DNA of 64,000 nt, taken from the NCBI GenBank assembly GCA_026004615.1, contig BPJM01000004.1, positions 328,223 through 392,222 of the forward strand. The letters run 5' to 3'. Below, piece by piece: positions 29,840 through 38,146 of the stretch (positions are counted from its first letter, which is position 1; each line of letters starts with the position of its first letter). Under the pieces are notes generated by a model, which was not told the origin of the DNA, searched no databases, and saw only the letters and a list, made by a program, of their open reading frames with translations. Source of the stretch: Planctomycetota bacterium (GTDB lineage Bacteria; Planctomycetota; J058; J103). A program made the position numbers and the translations under genes.

Positions 29840-30000
29840 GCCTTTATCGGTACCTCCGGCCAGCCGGTGCGTCCACAGCCGCGGGTGCTGCGGGGCCCGT
29901 TGCGGCGCCGGCGACGGCGTGCTGGCGCGGGGGCATAAGGCGCGCGATCATGGCGGGGGCGCCACGACGACGTGGCATGCGGCCGGTGGGGTAGCGCCAG

Positions 30001-31696
30001 GTGCGGGACGGGTTCGACTGGGCGGTGGTCGGCTCGGGCTTCGGCGGCAGCGTGGCGGCGCTGCGGCTCGCCGAGAAGGGCTACCGGGTGCTGGTGCTGG
30101 AGCAGGGCCGGCGGTTCTCCCCGCGCACGCTGCCGCGCTCCACCTGGCAGCTGCCGCGCTGGCTCTGGCTGCCGGCGCTGGGCTGGCGCGGGCCCTTTCA
30201 GATGCGATTCCTGCGCCATGTCACGGTCGTGGCGGGGGTGGGGGTCGGCGGCGGCTCGATCGTGTACGGCAACACGCTCCCGAGCCCGCCGCGCGCGTTC
30301 TTCACCGAGGGCAGCTGGGCGCGGCTGGCCGACTGGGAGCGGGAACTGGAGCCCCACTACCGGACCGCGCTCGCGATGCTGGGCGCGGCGCCCAACCGCG
30401 AGCTGGGCCCGGCCGACCGGGCGCTGCAGGCGGCGGCGCGCGCGCTGGGCTGCGCGGCGGGCTTCGGCCCGAACCGGATCGGGGTCTACCAGGGCGAGCC
30501 CGGCCGCACCGTCCCCGACCCGTACTTCGGCGGTGCCGGGCCGCTGCGCACCGGCTGCGTGCGGTGCGGCGGCTGCTTTCTCGGCTGCCGCTACGGAGCC
30601 AAGAACACCCTCGACCGCAACTATCTGTGGCTGGCCGAGCGGCGCGGGGCGCGGATCTTGGCGAACACCCGCGTCACCGCCGTGCGGCCGCATCCGGGGG
30701 GTGAGGGCTGGCTGATCGAGGCGCGCCGCCGCCTGGGGCCGCTGCGCACGGTGCCGCTCTGCGTGCGGGCGGGCGGGGTGGTGCTGGCCGCCGGGGTGCT
30801 GGGGACGCTGGAGCTGCTGCTGCGCATGCAGGCGGACCCGCGCGGCCTGCCGCGCCTGTCGCCGCGGCTCGGCTACGGAGTGCGGACCAACTCCGAGAGC
30901 CTGCTCGCGATCACCTCCCGCCGCACCGATCTGGATCTGTCGCGCGGGGTGGCGATCGGCTCGCTGCTCCAGCTGGACGAGCGCACCCATGCCGAGCCGT
31001 GCCGCTACCCCCGCGGCTCGGGTTTCTTCCGGGCGATGGTGCTGCCGCATGCGCCGGGATCGAGCGTGGGCTCGAGGCTGCGCGCGATGGCACGGCGGTT
31101 GGCGGCGCAGCCGGGCCGGCACCTCGGGGCGCTCGCTCGCGCGGGACTGGGCGCGCCAGACGCTGATCCTGCTCTGCATGCAGGCGACCGAGGGCACGCT
31201 GCGGCTGCGGCTGGGCAGGAGCGCCGCCACCGGCTGGCGGCTCGGACTGCTGAGCGAGCTCGATGCCGGCGCGCCGCCCAGCGCCTCGCTCCCCGCGGCC
31301 ACCCGCCTGGCCGAGCTGCTGGCCGAACAGCTCGACGGGGTGCCGGTCGCACTGGCGCCGGAGGCGCTGTTCGGCGTGCCCACCACCGCCCACATCCTCG
31401 GCGGGGCCTGCATGGGCGCCGGCCCCGAGGAGGGCGTGATCGACAGCGAGCACCGGGTGTTCGGATACCAGCGGCTCCTGGTCGTCGACGGGGCGGCGGT
31501 CTCCGCCAATCCGGGCGTCAATCCCTCGCTCACGATCGCGGCGCTCGCCGAGCGCGCCATGGCGCGCATCCCTGCCGCGCGGCGCGAGCGCATGAGCGCT
31601 GCGGCACCGCGCGCCCGCGGGCCGCGGGTGGCGCTCGCTCAGCGGGCGGGCACGGGCGCCTGGCGAGGCGGGCCCCAGCGCCCCAGCGCGGCGTAA
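30001..31696 (+). pseudogene. GMC-family oxidoreductase (cholesterol-oxidase-like), single-base frameshift
   Basis: The N-terminal part shows the FAD-binding motif VVGSGFGGSVAALRLAEKGYRVLVLEQG, the GMC signature GVGVGGGSIVYGNTLP, and a Cys-rich CVRCGGCFLGCRYGAKN segment seen in bacterial cholesterol-oxidase-like members. Near 31141 the frame must shift by removal of one base to continue as RDWARQTLILLCMQATEG. It then reaches the C-terminal GMC block, HILGGACMGAGPEEGVIDS ... VVDGAAVSANPGVNPSLTI, and the stop at 31696. The repaired length is 564 residues. A genuine pseudogene or an assembly indel are both possible. Its 3' end overlaps the convergent lgt gene by 58 bp. GTG start at 30001. Confidence 0.8.
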
Positions 31697-32514
31697 CCGA
31701 GCGCGCCGCCCAGCGCCGCCGCCAGGCTGTAGTACTGGTGCAGGCTCAGCGGTCCGAGCATGGGGTTGTCCCCGCGCAGCGCCTCGAGCCCGAAGCGCGC
31801 GGCGGCGAGCAGGGTGAACACGAGGGCAAACAGCTGCCCATGCCGGCGCAGCCGGCCATGGCAGAACAGACAGACCACCGACACCACCAGCCCGGCGGCG
31901 CTCAGCAGCAGCTGGACCGGTACCACAGGCCAGGAGCCCTGCTGGAGCGCGGGCGGCAGCGCGGCGAAGGCGGCCTGGGCCTGCTCGGCGCCGAGCGGCC
32001 CGGTGCCGAGCGCGGCACCGGCGTGGGCGAGCCAGGCCGGCGAGCCGACCGGGAAGCGGACCGCGCTCCAGGCGAGCAGACCGCTCGCACCCTCGCTCAC
32101 CCGCTCGCCCCAGCAGCAGCCGGCCGCGAAACAGCCCAGCCGGCCGAACAGCTGCGCCGCCGGCAGATACAGCGCGAACAGGTCCAACATCCGGAGCACG
32201 GGCAAGCCGCGGCGGCGGAAATACAACCACGCCGCGGGCAGCACCAGCAGCGAGCCGTACCAGGACAGCCCCCCGCGGTCCAGCCGCAGCACCTCCGTCC
32301 AGCCGAGCTGGCGGTAGTGCTCCCAGAACTCGAGCACGTGCGCCGCGCGCGTGCCGAGCAGACCCACGATGGCGCAGATCAACGTGACATCGATGACCAC
32401 CTCGGGGTCGATGCCCTCGCGCCGCGCCAGCCGCCGGGCGAGCCCCATCACGACCAGGGTGCCGCCGGCGATGGCGATCCCGTAACTCGGAATGCCGAAC
32501 ACCGTCGGCATCAT
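31639..32514 (-). CDS. lgt: Prolipoprotein diacylglyceryl transferase
   Basis: 291 residues with about seven membrane helices. It carries the Lgt signature in the form FGRLGCFAAGCCWGE and the N-terminal SYGIAIAGG. Lgt transfers diacylglycerol to the lipobox cysteine of prolipoproteins at the inner membrane, the first step for proteins such as the Gly-rich lipoprotein in this window. ATG 32514 (followed by a second ATG at 32511) has GGAGGAG 6 nt upstream. A longer frame further upstream is not credible. Divergent from proB. Confidence 0.92.
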   Translation of the reverse strand: MMPTVFGIPSYGIAIAGGTLVVMGLARRLARREGIDPEVVIDVTLICAIVGLLGTRAAHVLEFWEHYRQLGWTEVLRLDRGGLSWYGSLLVLPAAWLYFRRRGLPVLRMLDLFALYLPAAQLFGRLGCFAAGCCWGERVSEGASGLLAWSAVRFPVGSPAWLAHAGAALGTGPLGAEQAQAAFAALPPALQQGSWPVVPVQLLLSAAGLVVSVVCLFCHGRLRRHGQLFALVFTLLAAARFGLEALRGDNPMLGPLSLHQYYSLAAALGGALGYAALGRWGPPRQAPVPAR

Positions 32515-32661
32515 GACGGGCTCCTCCCAGCGCTCCTTCGCTGCGGCGCCCAGTGAGCGGCGGCGCATCGTACATCGGGCTCCAAGCGGCCGCGCCCGCC
32601 GGCGCCGGGAGGCGGGCGGTGCCCTGGCGTTGCGCCGGCGCTTCGGGTAGTTGCTGATCGC

Positions 32662-33798
32662 ATGCAAGAGCGCAGCCGGGCGGAGCTGGCAGGGGCACGC
32701 CGGATCGTGCTCAAGGCGGGCACGCGGGTGCTCGTGCACCCCGAGGGGCGGCTCGCCCTGGTGCGGCTGTTCGGCCTGGTCGAGGCGGCCGCGGCGCTGG
32801 TGCGCCAGGGGCGCGAGGTGCTGCTGGTCAGCTCCGGGGCGGTGGAGCTGGGCCGGCAGGCGCTCGGACTGGCGAGCACGCCGCTGGAGCTGGAGGAGCG
32901 GCAGGCGTGCGCCGCGGTCGGCCAGGGGCGCCTCATGGCGCTCTATGAGCACGGGTTTTCGCGGCTGGGGCTGCTCTGCGCCCAGGTGCTGCTCACCCAG
33001 GCGGATTTCGACGACCGGGTGCGCTATCTCAACCTGCGCAGCACGCTCCTGGCGCTGTTGCGCCGGGGTGTGGTGCCGGTGATCAACGAGAACGACGCGG
33101 TGGCGACCGAGGAGCTGCGGGCGCTGGAGGTCTTCGCCGACAACGACCGGCTGGCGGCGCTGGTGGCGACCAAGCTCGGGGCGGACCTGCTGTTGTTGCT
33201 GACCGATGTCGAGGGCGTGTATGCGGCCGCTCCGAGCGAGCCGGCCGCGGCGGCGGGCGCTCCCCTGCCGCGGCTCGATGATCCGGCGGCACTGCCGCTC
33301 GAGGTGAGCGGCGCTCCTGGGGCGGCGGCCGGCCGCGGCGGCATGCGGAGCAAGCTCCGGGCGGCGGCGATCGCGGCCCGCTCGGGCTGCCACGCCGTGA
33401 TCGCCTCGGGCATCCAGCCGGACGTGGTGCGGCGGGTGCTCGCGGGCGAGCCGCTGGGGACCTGGGTGCCGGCGCGGCCCGGGCTGCCGGCGCGCCACCG
33501 CTGGATCGCCTTCGCCGCGGCGCCGCGCGGGGTGCTGCATCTCGATGCCGGCGCGGTGGCGGCGCTGCGCGAGCGCGGGGCCTCGCTGCTCGCGGCCGGG
33601 GTGCGCCGGGTGGAGGGCAGCTTCGCGAGGGGGGACGTGGTCGAGCTGCGCGGGCCGGCGGGCGAGCTGGTCGGGCGCGGGATCGCGCACTGCGACGCGG
33701 AGGCGGCGCGGCGCTGGTGTGCGGGCGAGCCACCCGCCGGTGCCCGCCGCCGCCACGCCCTGGTGCACCGCGACCACCTGGTGCTGGAGCCGGCCTGA
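32662..33798 (+). CDS. proB: Glutamate 5-kinase
   Basis: 378 residues. An amino-acid kinase domain (VLKAGTRVLVHPEG, LLVSSGAVELGRQALG, VINENDAVATEE, FADNDRLAALVATKLGADLLLLLTDVEGVY, GRGGMRSKLRAA) is followed by a C-terminal PUA domain (HRWIAFAAAPRGVLHLDAGAV ... HRDHLVL). It phosphorylates glutamate, the first step of proline synthesis, and PUA-bearing ProB enzymes are usually inhibited by proline. ATG 32662 has only a weak ribosome-binding site. proA follows on the same strand after 136 bp, with its own promoter. Confidence 0.93.
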   Translation: MQERSRAELAGARRIVLKAGTRVLVHPEGRLALVRLFGLVEAAAALVRQGREVLLVSSGAVELGRQALGLASTPLELEERQACAAVGQGRLMALYEHGFSRLGLLCAQVLLTQADFDDRVRYLNLRSTLLALLRRGVVPVINENDAVATEELRALEVFADNDRLAALVATKLGADLLLLLTDVEGVYAAAPSEPAAAAGAPLPRLDDPAALPLEVSGAPGAAAGRGGMRSKLRAAAIAARSGCHAVIASGIQPDVVRRVLAGEPLGTWVPARPGLPARHRWIAFAAAPRGVLHLDAGAVAALRERGASLLAAGVRRVEGSFARGDVVELRGPAGELVGRGIAHCDAEAARRWCAGEPPAGARRRHALVHRDHLVLEPA

Positions 33799-33847
33799 GT
33801 CTGGAGGCGCCGGCGGCGCGCAGGGCGCACGAGCCCGGGCCCGCGCG

Positions 33848-33876
33848 GTGGCAGCCCCGCTGGTGCTCGCTATACT
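33848..33876 (+). promoter_or_regulatory. Candidate promoter of proA
   Basis: GTGGCA (33848-33853), a 17-bp spacer and TATACT (33871-33876), each with four or more matches to consensus. The proA ATG follows 58 nt downstream. Confidence 0.5.
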
Positions 33877-33934
33877 GGGCGGCTGCCGCGTGCGGCGCGC
33901 GGCGTGGTGCGCGCGCACGGGCGGGGAGGTGCGC

Positions 33935-35254
33935 ATGGCCGAGGGGACGGGCCCTGGCGAGGCGGCCGCGCTCGCGCGTGCGGTGCGCGCCGCGCAGCGC
34001 GGGCTGGGCGCCGCGCCGGCAGCGGCGCGCACCGAGGCGCTGCAGCAGCTCGCGGCGCTGCTCGCCGCCGGCGAGGCGGAGCTGCTGGCCGCCAACCGGC
34101 GCGATCGGGAGCGGGCCGAGCAGGGTGCGCTCGCCCCGCCGCTCTACAAGCGGCTCGTCCTCGATGCGGCCCGGCTCGCCACCCTGCGCGAGGGGGTGCT
34201 CCAGCTCGCCGCCACGCCCGATCCGATCGGGCGGCCGCGGCGGCGCACCGAGCTGGACGCGGGCCTGGTGCTGAGCCAGGTGAGCTGCCCGCTCGGGGTG
34301 CTGCTGGTGATCTTCGAGAGCCGGCCCGATGTGGTGGTGCAGATCGGCGCGCTGGCGATCCGCAGCGGCAACGGCGTGATCCTCAAGGGCGGCCGCGAGG
34401 CGCTGCACTCCAACCGCGCGCTGGTGGGCTGCCTGCAGCAGGCGCTGCGGGCGGCGGCTCTGCCCGCCGGGGCGATCGCCCTCGTCGAGGGGCGCGAGGC
34501 GGTGGCGGAGCTGCTGGAGCTGCCGGAGCTGATCGACGTGGTCATCCCGCGCGGCTCGGGCCAGCTGGTGCGCCAGATCCAGGCGCAGACCCGCATCCCG
34601 GTGCTCGGGCACTCGGAAGGGGTCTGCCACCTGTACGTGGACCGGGCCGCCGATCCGGAGATGGCGCTGCGGCTCGCGCTCGACGGCAAGTGCGACTACC
34701 CGGCGGCCTGCAACGCCACCGAGGCGCTGCTGGTGCACGCCGAGTTCCTGCCCCAGCTCGGACGGCTCGGCGCGGCGCTCGCCGAGCGCGGGGTGGAGCT
34801 GCGCGCCGATGCGCGGGCGCGCGCGGTGCTGCCCTGGGCGCGGCCGGCGACCGAGCAGGACTGGGGCCGGGAGTTCGGCGACCTGATCCTGGCGGTGCGG
34901 GTGGTCGACTCCATCGAGGAGGCGATCGCGCACATCCACCGTTACGGCAGCGGGCACACCGACGCCATCGTGACCGCCGATCGCGCGGCCGCCGAGCGGT
35001 TCTTGGCCGAGGTCGACGCGGCCTCGGTGTTCTGGAACGCGAGCACGCGCTTCGCCGACGGATATCGCTACGGGCTGGGCGCCGAGGTCGGCATCGCCAC
35101 CGGGCGCATCCACGCGCGCGGTCCGGTCGGCCTGGAGGGCCTGCTCACGACCCGCTGGCTGCTGCGGGGCAGCGGGCAGGCCGCGGGCGAATACGGTCCC
35201 GGCGGCCGGCGGTTCACCCACCGCGCGCTGCCGCTGGAGGATGCGGGCAGCTGA
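33935..35254 (+). CDS. proA: Glutamate-5-semialdehyde dehydrogenase (gamma-glutamyl phosphate reductase)
   Basis: 439 residues, full length. Conserved stretches: CPLGVLLVIFESRPDVVVQIGALAIRSGN (quoted in two parts: CPLGVLLVIFESRPD and VVVQIGALAIRSGN), LKGGREALHSN, and the catalytic Cys259 in DYPAACNATE. The end block GIATGRIHARGPVGLEGLLT is also present. It reduces glutamyl-5-phosphate with NADPH, the step after ProB. ATG 33935 has GGGGAGG about 5 nt upstream; the frame opens earlier without support. Convergent with nadE. Confidence 0.94.
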   Translation: MAEGTGPGEAAALARAVRAAQRGLGAAPAAARTEALQQLAALLAAGEAELLAANRRDRERAEQGALAPPLYKRLVLDAARLATLREGVLQLAATPDPIGRPRRRTELDAGLVLSQVSCPLGVLLVIFESRPDVVVQIGALAIRSGNGVILKGGREALHSNRALVGCLQQALRAAALPAGAIALVEGREAVAELLELPELIDVVIPRGSGQLVRQIQAQTRIPVLGHSEGVCHLYVDRAADPEMALRLALDGKCDYPAACNATEALLVHAEFLPQLGRLGAALAERGVELRADARARAVLPWARPATEQDWGREFGDLILAVRVVDSIEEAIAHIHRYGSGHTDAIVTADRAAAERFLAEVDAASVFWNASTRFADGYRYGLGAEVGIATGRIHARGPVGLEGLLTTRWLLRGSGQAAGEYGPGGRRFTHRALPLEDAGS

Positions 35255-35272
35255 GCCGGCGGGCGCTGCGTG

Positions 35273-35290
35273 CCGGCCGGTGCGGGCCGG
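35273..35290. terminator. Hairpin between proA and nadE
   Basis: CCGGCC and GGCCGG arms (35273-35278, 35285-35290) with a 6-base loop in the 36-bp gap between two convergent stops. No T-tract. Confidence 0.3.
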
Positions 35291-36940
35291 TTACGGCCGG
35301 TAGCGGTGCGCGATCGGCATCCGGCGGCCGAAGCCGAACGCCTTGCGGGTGACGCGGATGCCGGGCGGGGCCTGGCGGCGCTTGTACTCGGCGCGATCGA
35401 CCAGCTGCACGATGCGCTCGACGGTGGCGCGCTCGATCCCGGTCGCAGCGGCGATCGCCGCGGGCGCCTGGCCCTGTTCGATGTACGCTTCCAGCACCCG
35501 GTCCAGCAGCTCGTAGGGCGGGAGCGTGTCCTGGTCGGTCTGGCCCTCGCGCAGCTCCGCCGACGGCGCCTTGGTGAAGCAGCGCGCCGGGATGAGCTCG
35601 CGCTCGCGGTTGAGCAGGCGCGCCAGCTCGTAGACCAGCGTCTTGGGCACATCGGAGATCAGCGCCAGCCCGCCGGACAGATCCCCGTACAGCGTGCAGT
35701 AGCCCACCGCCAGCTCGCTCTTGTTGCCGGTGGACAGCACCAGATGCCCCAGCTTGTTCGAGATCGCCATGAGCAGCATGCCGCGCAGCCGCGCCTGCAG
35801 GTTCTCCTCGGCGACGTCGAACGGCCGGCCGGCGAACACCGGGGCCAGCACCTCCAGCAGCGCCGCATAGGGGCCCTCGATCGGAAGGGTCAGGAGCTCG
35901 ATCCCCAGGTTGTGTGCCAGGGCCGCGGCATCCTCGAGCGAGTGCGCGCTGGAGTAGCGCGAGGGCATGCGGACCCCGAGCACGCGGTCGGGGCCGAGCG
36001 CGCGTGCGGCGATCGCCGCCACCAGCGAGCTGTCGATGCCCCCGCTGAGCCCCACCACCACCCGCTCGAAGGCGCCGGTCTTGCGCATGTAGTCGCGCAG
36101 TCCCAGCTCCAGCGCCAGCAGCACGCGCTCGGTCTCCCCGCCCGCGGGCTCGGGGCGGATCTCGCCGTGCCCGCTCGCCAGATCGACCAGCACCAGATCC
36201 TCGGCGAAGGCGGCGCCGCGCGCGATCAGCGCGCCCTCGCCATCGATCGCCAGCGAGGTGCCGTCGAACACCAGCTCGTCCTGGCCGCCGACCTGGTTGA
36301 CGAACAGCACCGGCAGGCCGCATTTCTTGGCGTTGCGCCGCACCAGCGTGTGCCGCACCGCCGTCTTGCCCCGGTTCCACGGCGAGGCGGCGATGTTGAG
36401 CACGAACGACGGCCCGTCCCCGAGCAGCGGCTCCAGCGGGTCGCGCCCGTAGCGGCGGCCCTGCCAGTAGAAGTCCTCCAGCCACAGGTCCTCGCAGATC
36501 GTGACCGCGACCGGCTGGCCCCGGATGCGCGCGCACTGCACCTCGCGCGCCGGCTCGAAGTACCGCCCCTCGTCGAAGACGTCGTAGGTCGGCAGCAGCG
36601 ACTTGCGGTGGATCGAACGGATGCGGCCATCCTCGCAGCACGCCGCCGCGTTGTGCAGCGGGTTGCCCTGGCTGCTCTCGTTGCGGTCGACGAAGCCGAC
36701 CACCAGCGCCGGCCCGCCGCGGGTGCGCGCGGCCAGCGCCTCGACCGCCTCGCGCGAGCGCTCGGCGAACTCGGGCTTCTCCAGCAGGTCCTTGGGCGGA
36801 TAGCCGCACACCGCCAGCTCGGGCGCCGCCACCAGGTCTGCGCCCGCGGCGCGGCCCGCCTCGTAGGCGCGCGCGATGCGCTCGACGTTGCCGGCGAAAT
36901 CGCCGACGGTCGGGTTCAGCTGTGCCAGGGCCACCCGCAT
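35291..36940 (-). CDS. nadE: Glutamine-dependent NAD+ synthetase
   Basis: 549 residues in two domains. The N-terminal nitrilase-like glutaminase has the triad E41 (APELAVCGYPPKDLL), K113 (HRKSLLPTYDVFDEGRYF) and C149 (VTICEDLW). The C-terminal synthetase has the PP-loop GLSGGIDSSLVAAIA (about 297-311) and STGNKSELAVGYCTLYGD. It makes NAD+ from nicotinic acid adenine dinucleotide using ammonia from glutamine. ATG 36940 is chosen because GGAG lies 7 nt upstream; the in-frame ATG at 36955 has none. Confidence 0.94.
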   Translation of the reverse strand: MRVALAQLNPTVGDFAGNVERIARAYEAGRAAGADLVAAPELAVCGYPPKDLLEKPEFAERSREAVEALAARTRGGPALVVGFVDRNESSQGNPLHNAAACCEDGRIRSIHRKSLLPTYDVFDEGRYFEPAREVQCARIRGQPVAVTICEDLWLEDFYWQGRRYGRDPLEPLLGDGPSFVLNIAASPWNRGKTAVRHTLVRRNAKKCGLPVLFVNQVGGQDELVFDGTSLAIDGEGALIARGAAFAEDLVLVDLASGHGEIRPEPAGGETERVLLALELGLRDYMRKTGAFERVVVGLSGGIDSSLVAAIAARALGPDRVLGVRMPSRYSSAHSLEDAAALAHNLGIELLTLPIEGPYAALLEVLAPVFAGRPFDVAEENLQARLRGMLLMAISNKLGHLVLSTGNKSELAVGYCTLYGDLSGGLALISDVPKTLVYELARLLNRERELIPARCFTKAPSAELREGQTDQDTLPPYELLDRVLEAYIEQGQAPAAIAAATGIERATVERIVQLVDRAEYKRRQAPPGIRVTRKAFGFGRRMPIAHRYRP

Positions 36941-37121
36941 CGGTTCGCTCCGCATCCGCACTGGATCGCATGCCGGGACTGCCCGCCACGGTGACGCTGG
37001 TACCGCAAGTGCATCCTGCTGCGCGCAGCGGCACCAGGGGCGGCGGCCGGCGCGAGCCGCGCGCTCGAGCCGCGCCGCCGGCGGCGCGCCTCTGCGGCCA
37101 GGGTCCGCACGGCGATCGCGT

Positions 37122-37946
37122 TCACGGTCCGGCGCTCTCCTGCAGGGCGAAGCCGCAGAACCGTTCGAACAGCGGCTCGCCGCCCCGAGCGAACAGGTCG
37201 TTGTGCCCGGCACCCGGCACGAGCACCACTTCGGCGCGCGGCAGCGACGCGGCGAGCCGCTCGGACATCGCGGCCGGGATGACGGGGTCGCGCGTGCCGT
37301 GCACCAGCAGCACCGGCAGCTGGAGCTCGGCCGTCTTGGCCGCGCTGTCGAACCGATCGCGCACCAGCCAGCCGAGCGGCAGCCCGCCCAGGTGCCAGGC
37401 GGCGACCTCGGGGATCGAGGTGTACGCCGAGAGCAATAGCAGCCGTGCCCCGTGACCCCGGCGCGCCATCTCGACCGCCACCCCGCTGCCGAGCGAGCGG
37501 CCGGCGAGCACCGTCCGCGCCGGCGGGACGCCGAGCGCCTGCCGCAGGTGCGCCAGCGCCGCCTCGGCCGCGGCGTAGATGGCCCGCTCGCTCGGCCGGC
37601 CGCTCTGGCTGGCGGGGCCGTAGCCCGGGTATTCGATCGCGTAGACCCCGAGCCCCCGCGCGTGCAGCCGCTCGGCGAGCGGGAGCTGGTCGGCGAGCTG
37701 CTCGGCGTTGCCGTGGAACCAGACGAGCGTCGGCGCACCCGGCGGCGCGGGCAGGTGCAGCGCGAACGCCGGCCCCGGTGCCGTCCCGACCGGGATCTCG
37801 AGCAGCGCCGCGCCGGGGGGCACCGGCACCGGACGCGGCCGGGGTGCGGGGAAGATCAGCCGGCGCGGCGCGATGCAGGCGAGCATCCCCGCCACTCCGA
37901 GCACTGCCGCCCCGAGCGCCACGCGCCGCACTCGCCGCCGCGCCAA
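37122..37946 (-). CDS. Alpha/beta hydrolase anchored by an N-terminal helix
   Basis: About 274 residues. After a basic N-terminus, one hydrophobic helix (VALGAAVLGVAGMLACIA) is followed by an ABHD13/17-like hydrolase: oxyanion region VWFHGNAEQLADQL, nucleophile elbow AGRSLGSG, acid HGTRDPVIP and histidine GAGHNDLF. It probably acts on an ester or thioester at the membrane face; the substrate is unknown. The start is uncertain: TTG 37946 has GGAGGA 8 nt upstream, and GTG 37931 has none. MLAC could be a weak lipobox. The gene is divergent from the VWA gene. Confidence 0.8.
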   Translation of the reverse strand: MARRRVRRVALGAAVLGVAGMLACIAPRRLIFPAPRPRPVPVPPGAALLEIPVGTAPGPAFALHLPAPPGAPTLVWFHGNAEQLADQLPLAERLHARGLGVYAIEYPGYGPASQSGRPSERAIYAAAEAALAHLRQALGVPPARTVLAGRSLGSGVAVEMARRGHGARLLLLSAYTSIPEVAAWHLGGLPLGWLVRDRFDSAAKTAELQLPVLLVHGTRDPVIPAAMSERLAASLPRAEVVLVPGAGHNDLFARGGEPLFERFCGFALQESAGP

Positions 37947-38131
37947 CGGCCCCGTCCTCCGCCGCGCCGCGCGGGTTCGTGCCCGGCGCCGAGCACCGCG
38001 CCAGGCCCGCCGTGCGGTTCGCTTCCAGCTCGGAGCGGAGCATAGCAGCGGCGCCGGCAGGCCACAAGCGGGCCCGCCCGGGCCGGCGTTCGGCTTCGCG
38101 CACAGGCCGCGCACCGGCGGCGCGGGGCGGA

Positions 38132-38137
38132 TATAGT
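38132..38137 (+). promoter_or_regulatory. -10 box implying a leaderless VWA-gene transcript
   Basis: TATAGT (five of six matches) ends 9 nt before the GTG start at 38147, so a transcript from it would begin at or next to the start codon. No ribosome-binding site precedes that GTG. Confidence 0.4.
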
Positions 38138-38146
38138 GGCGGCACC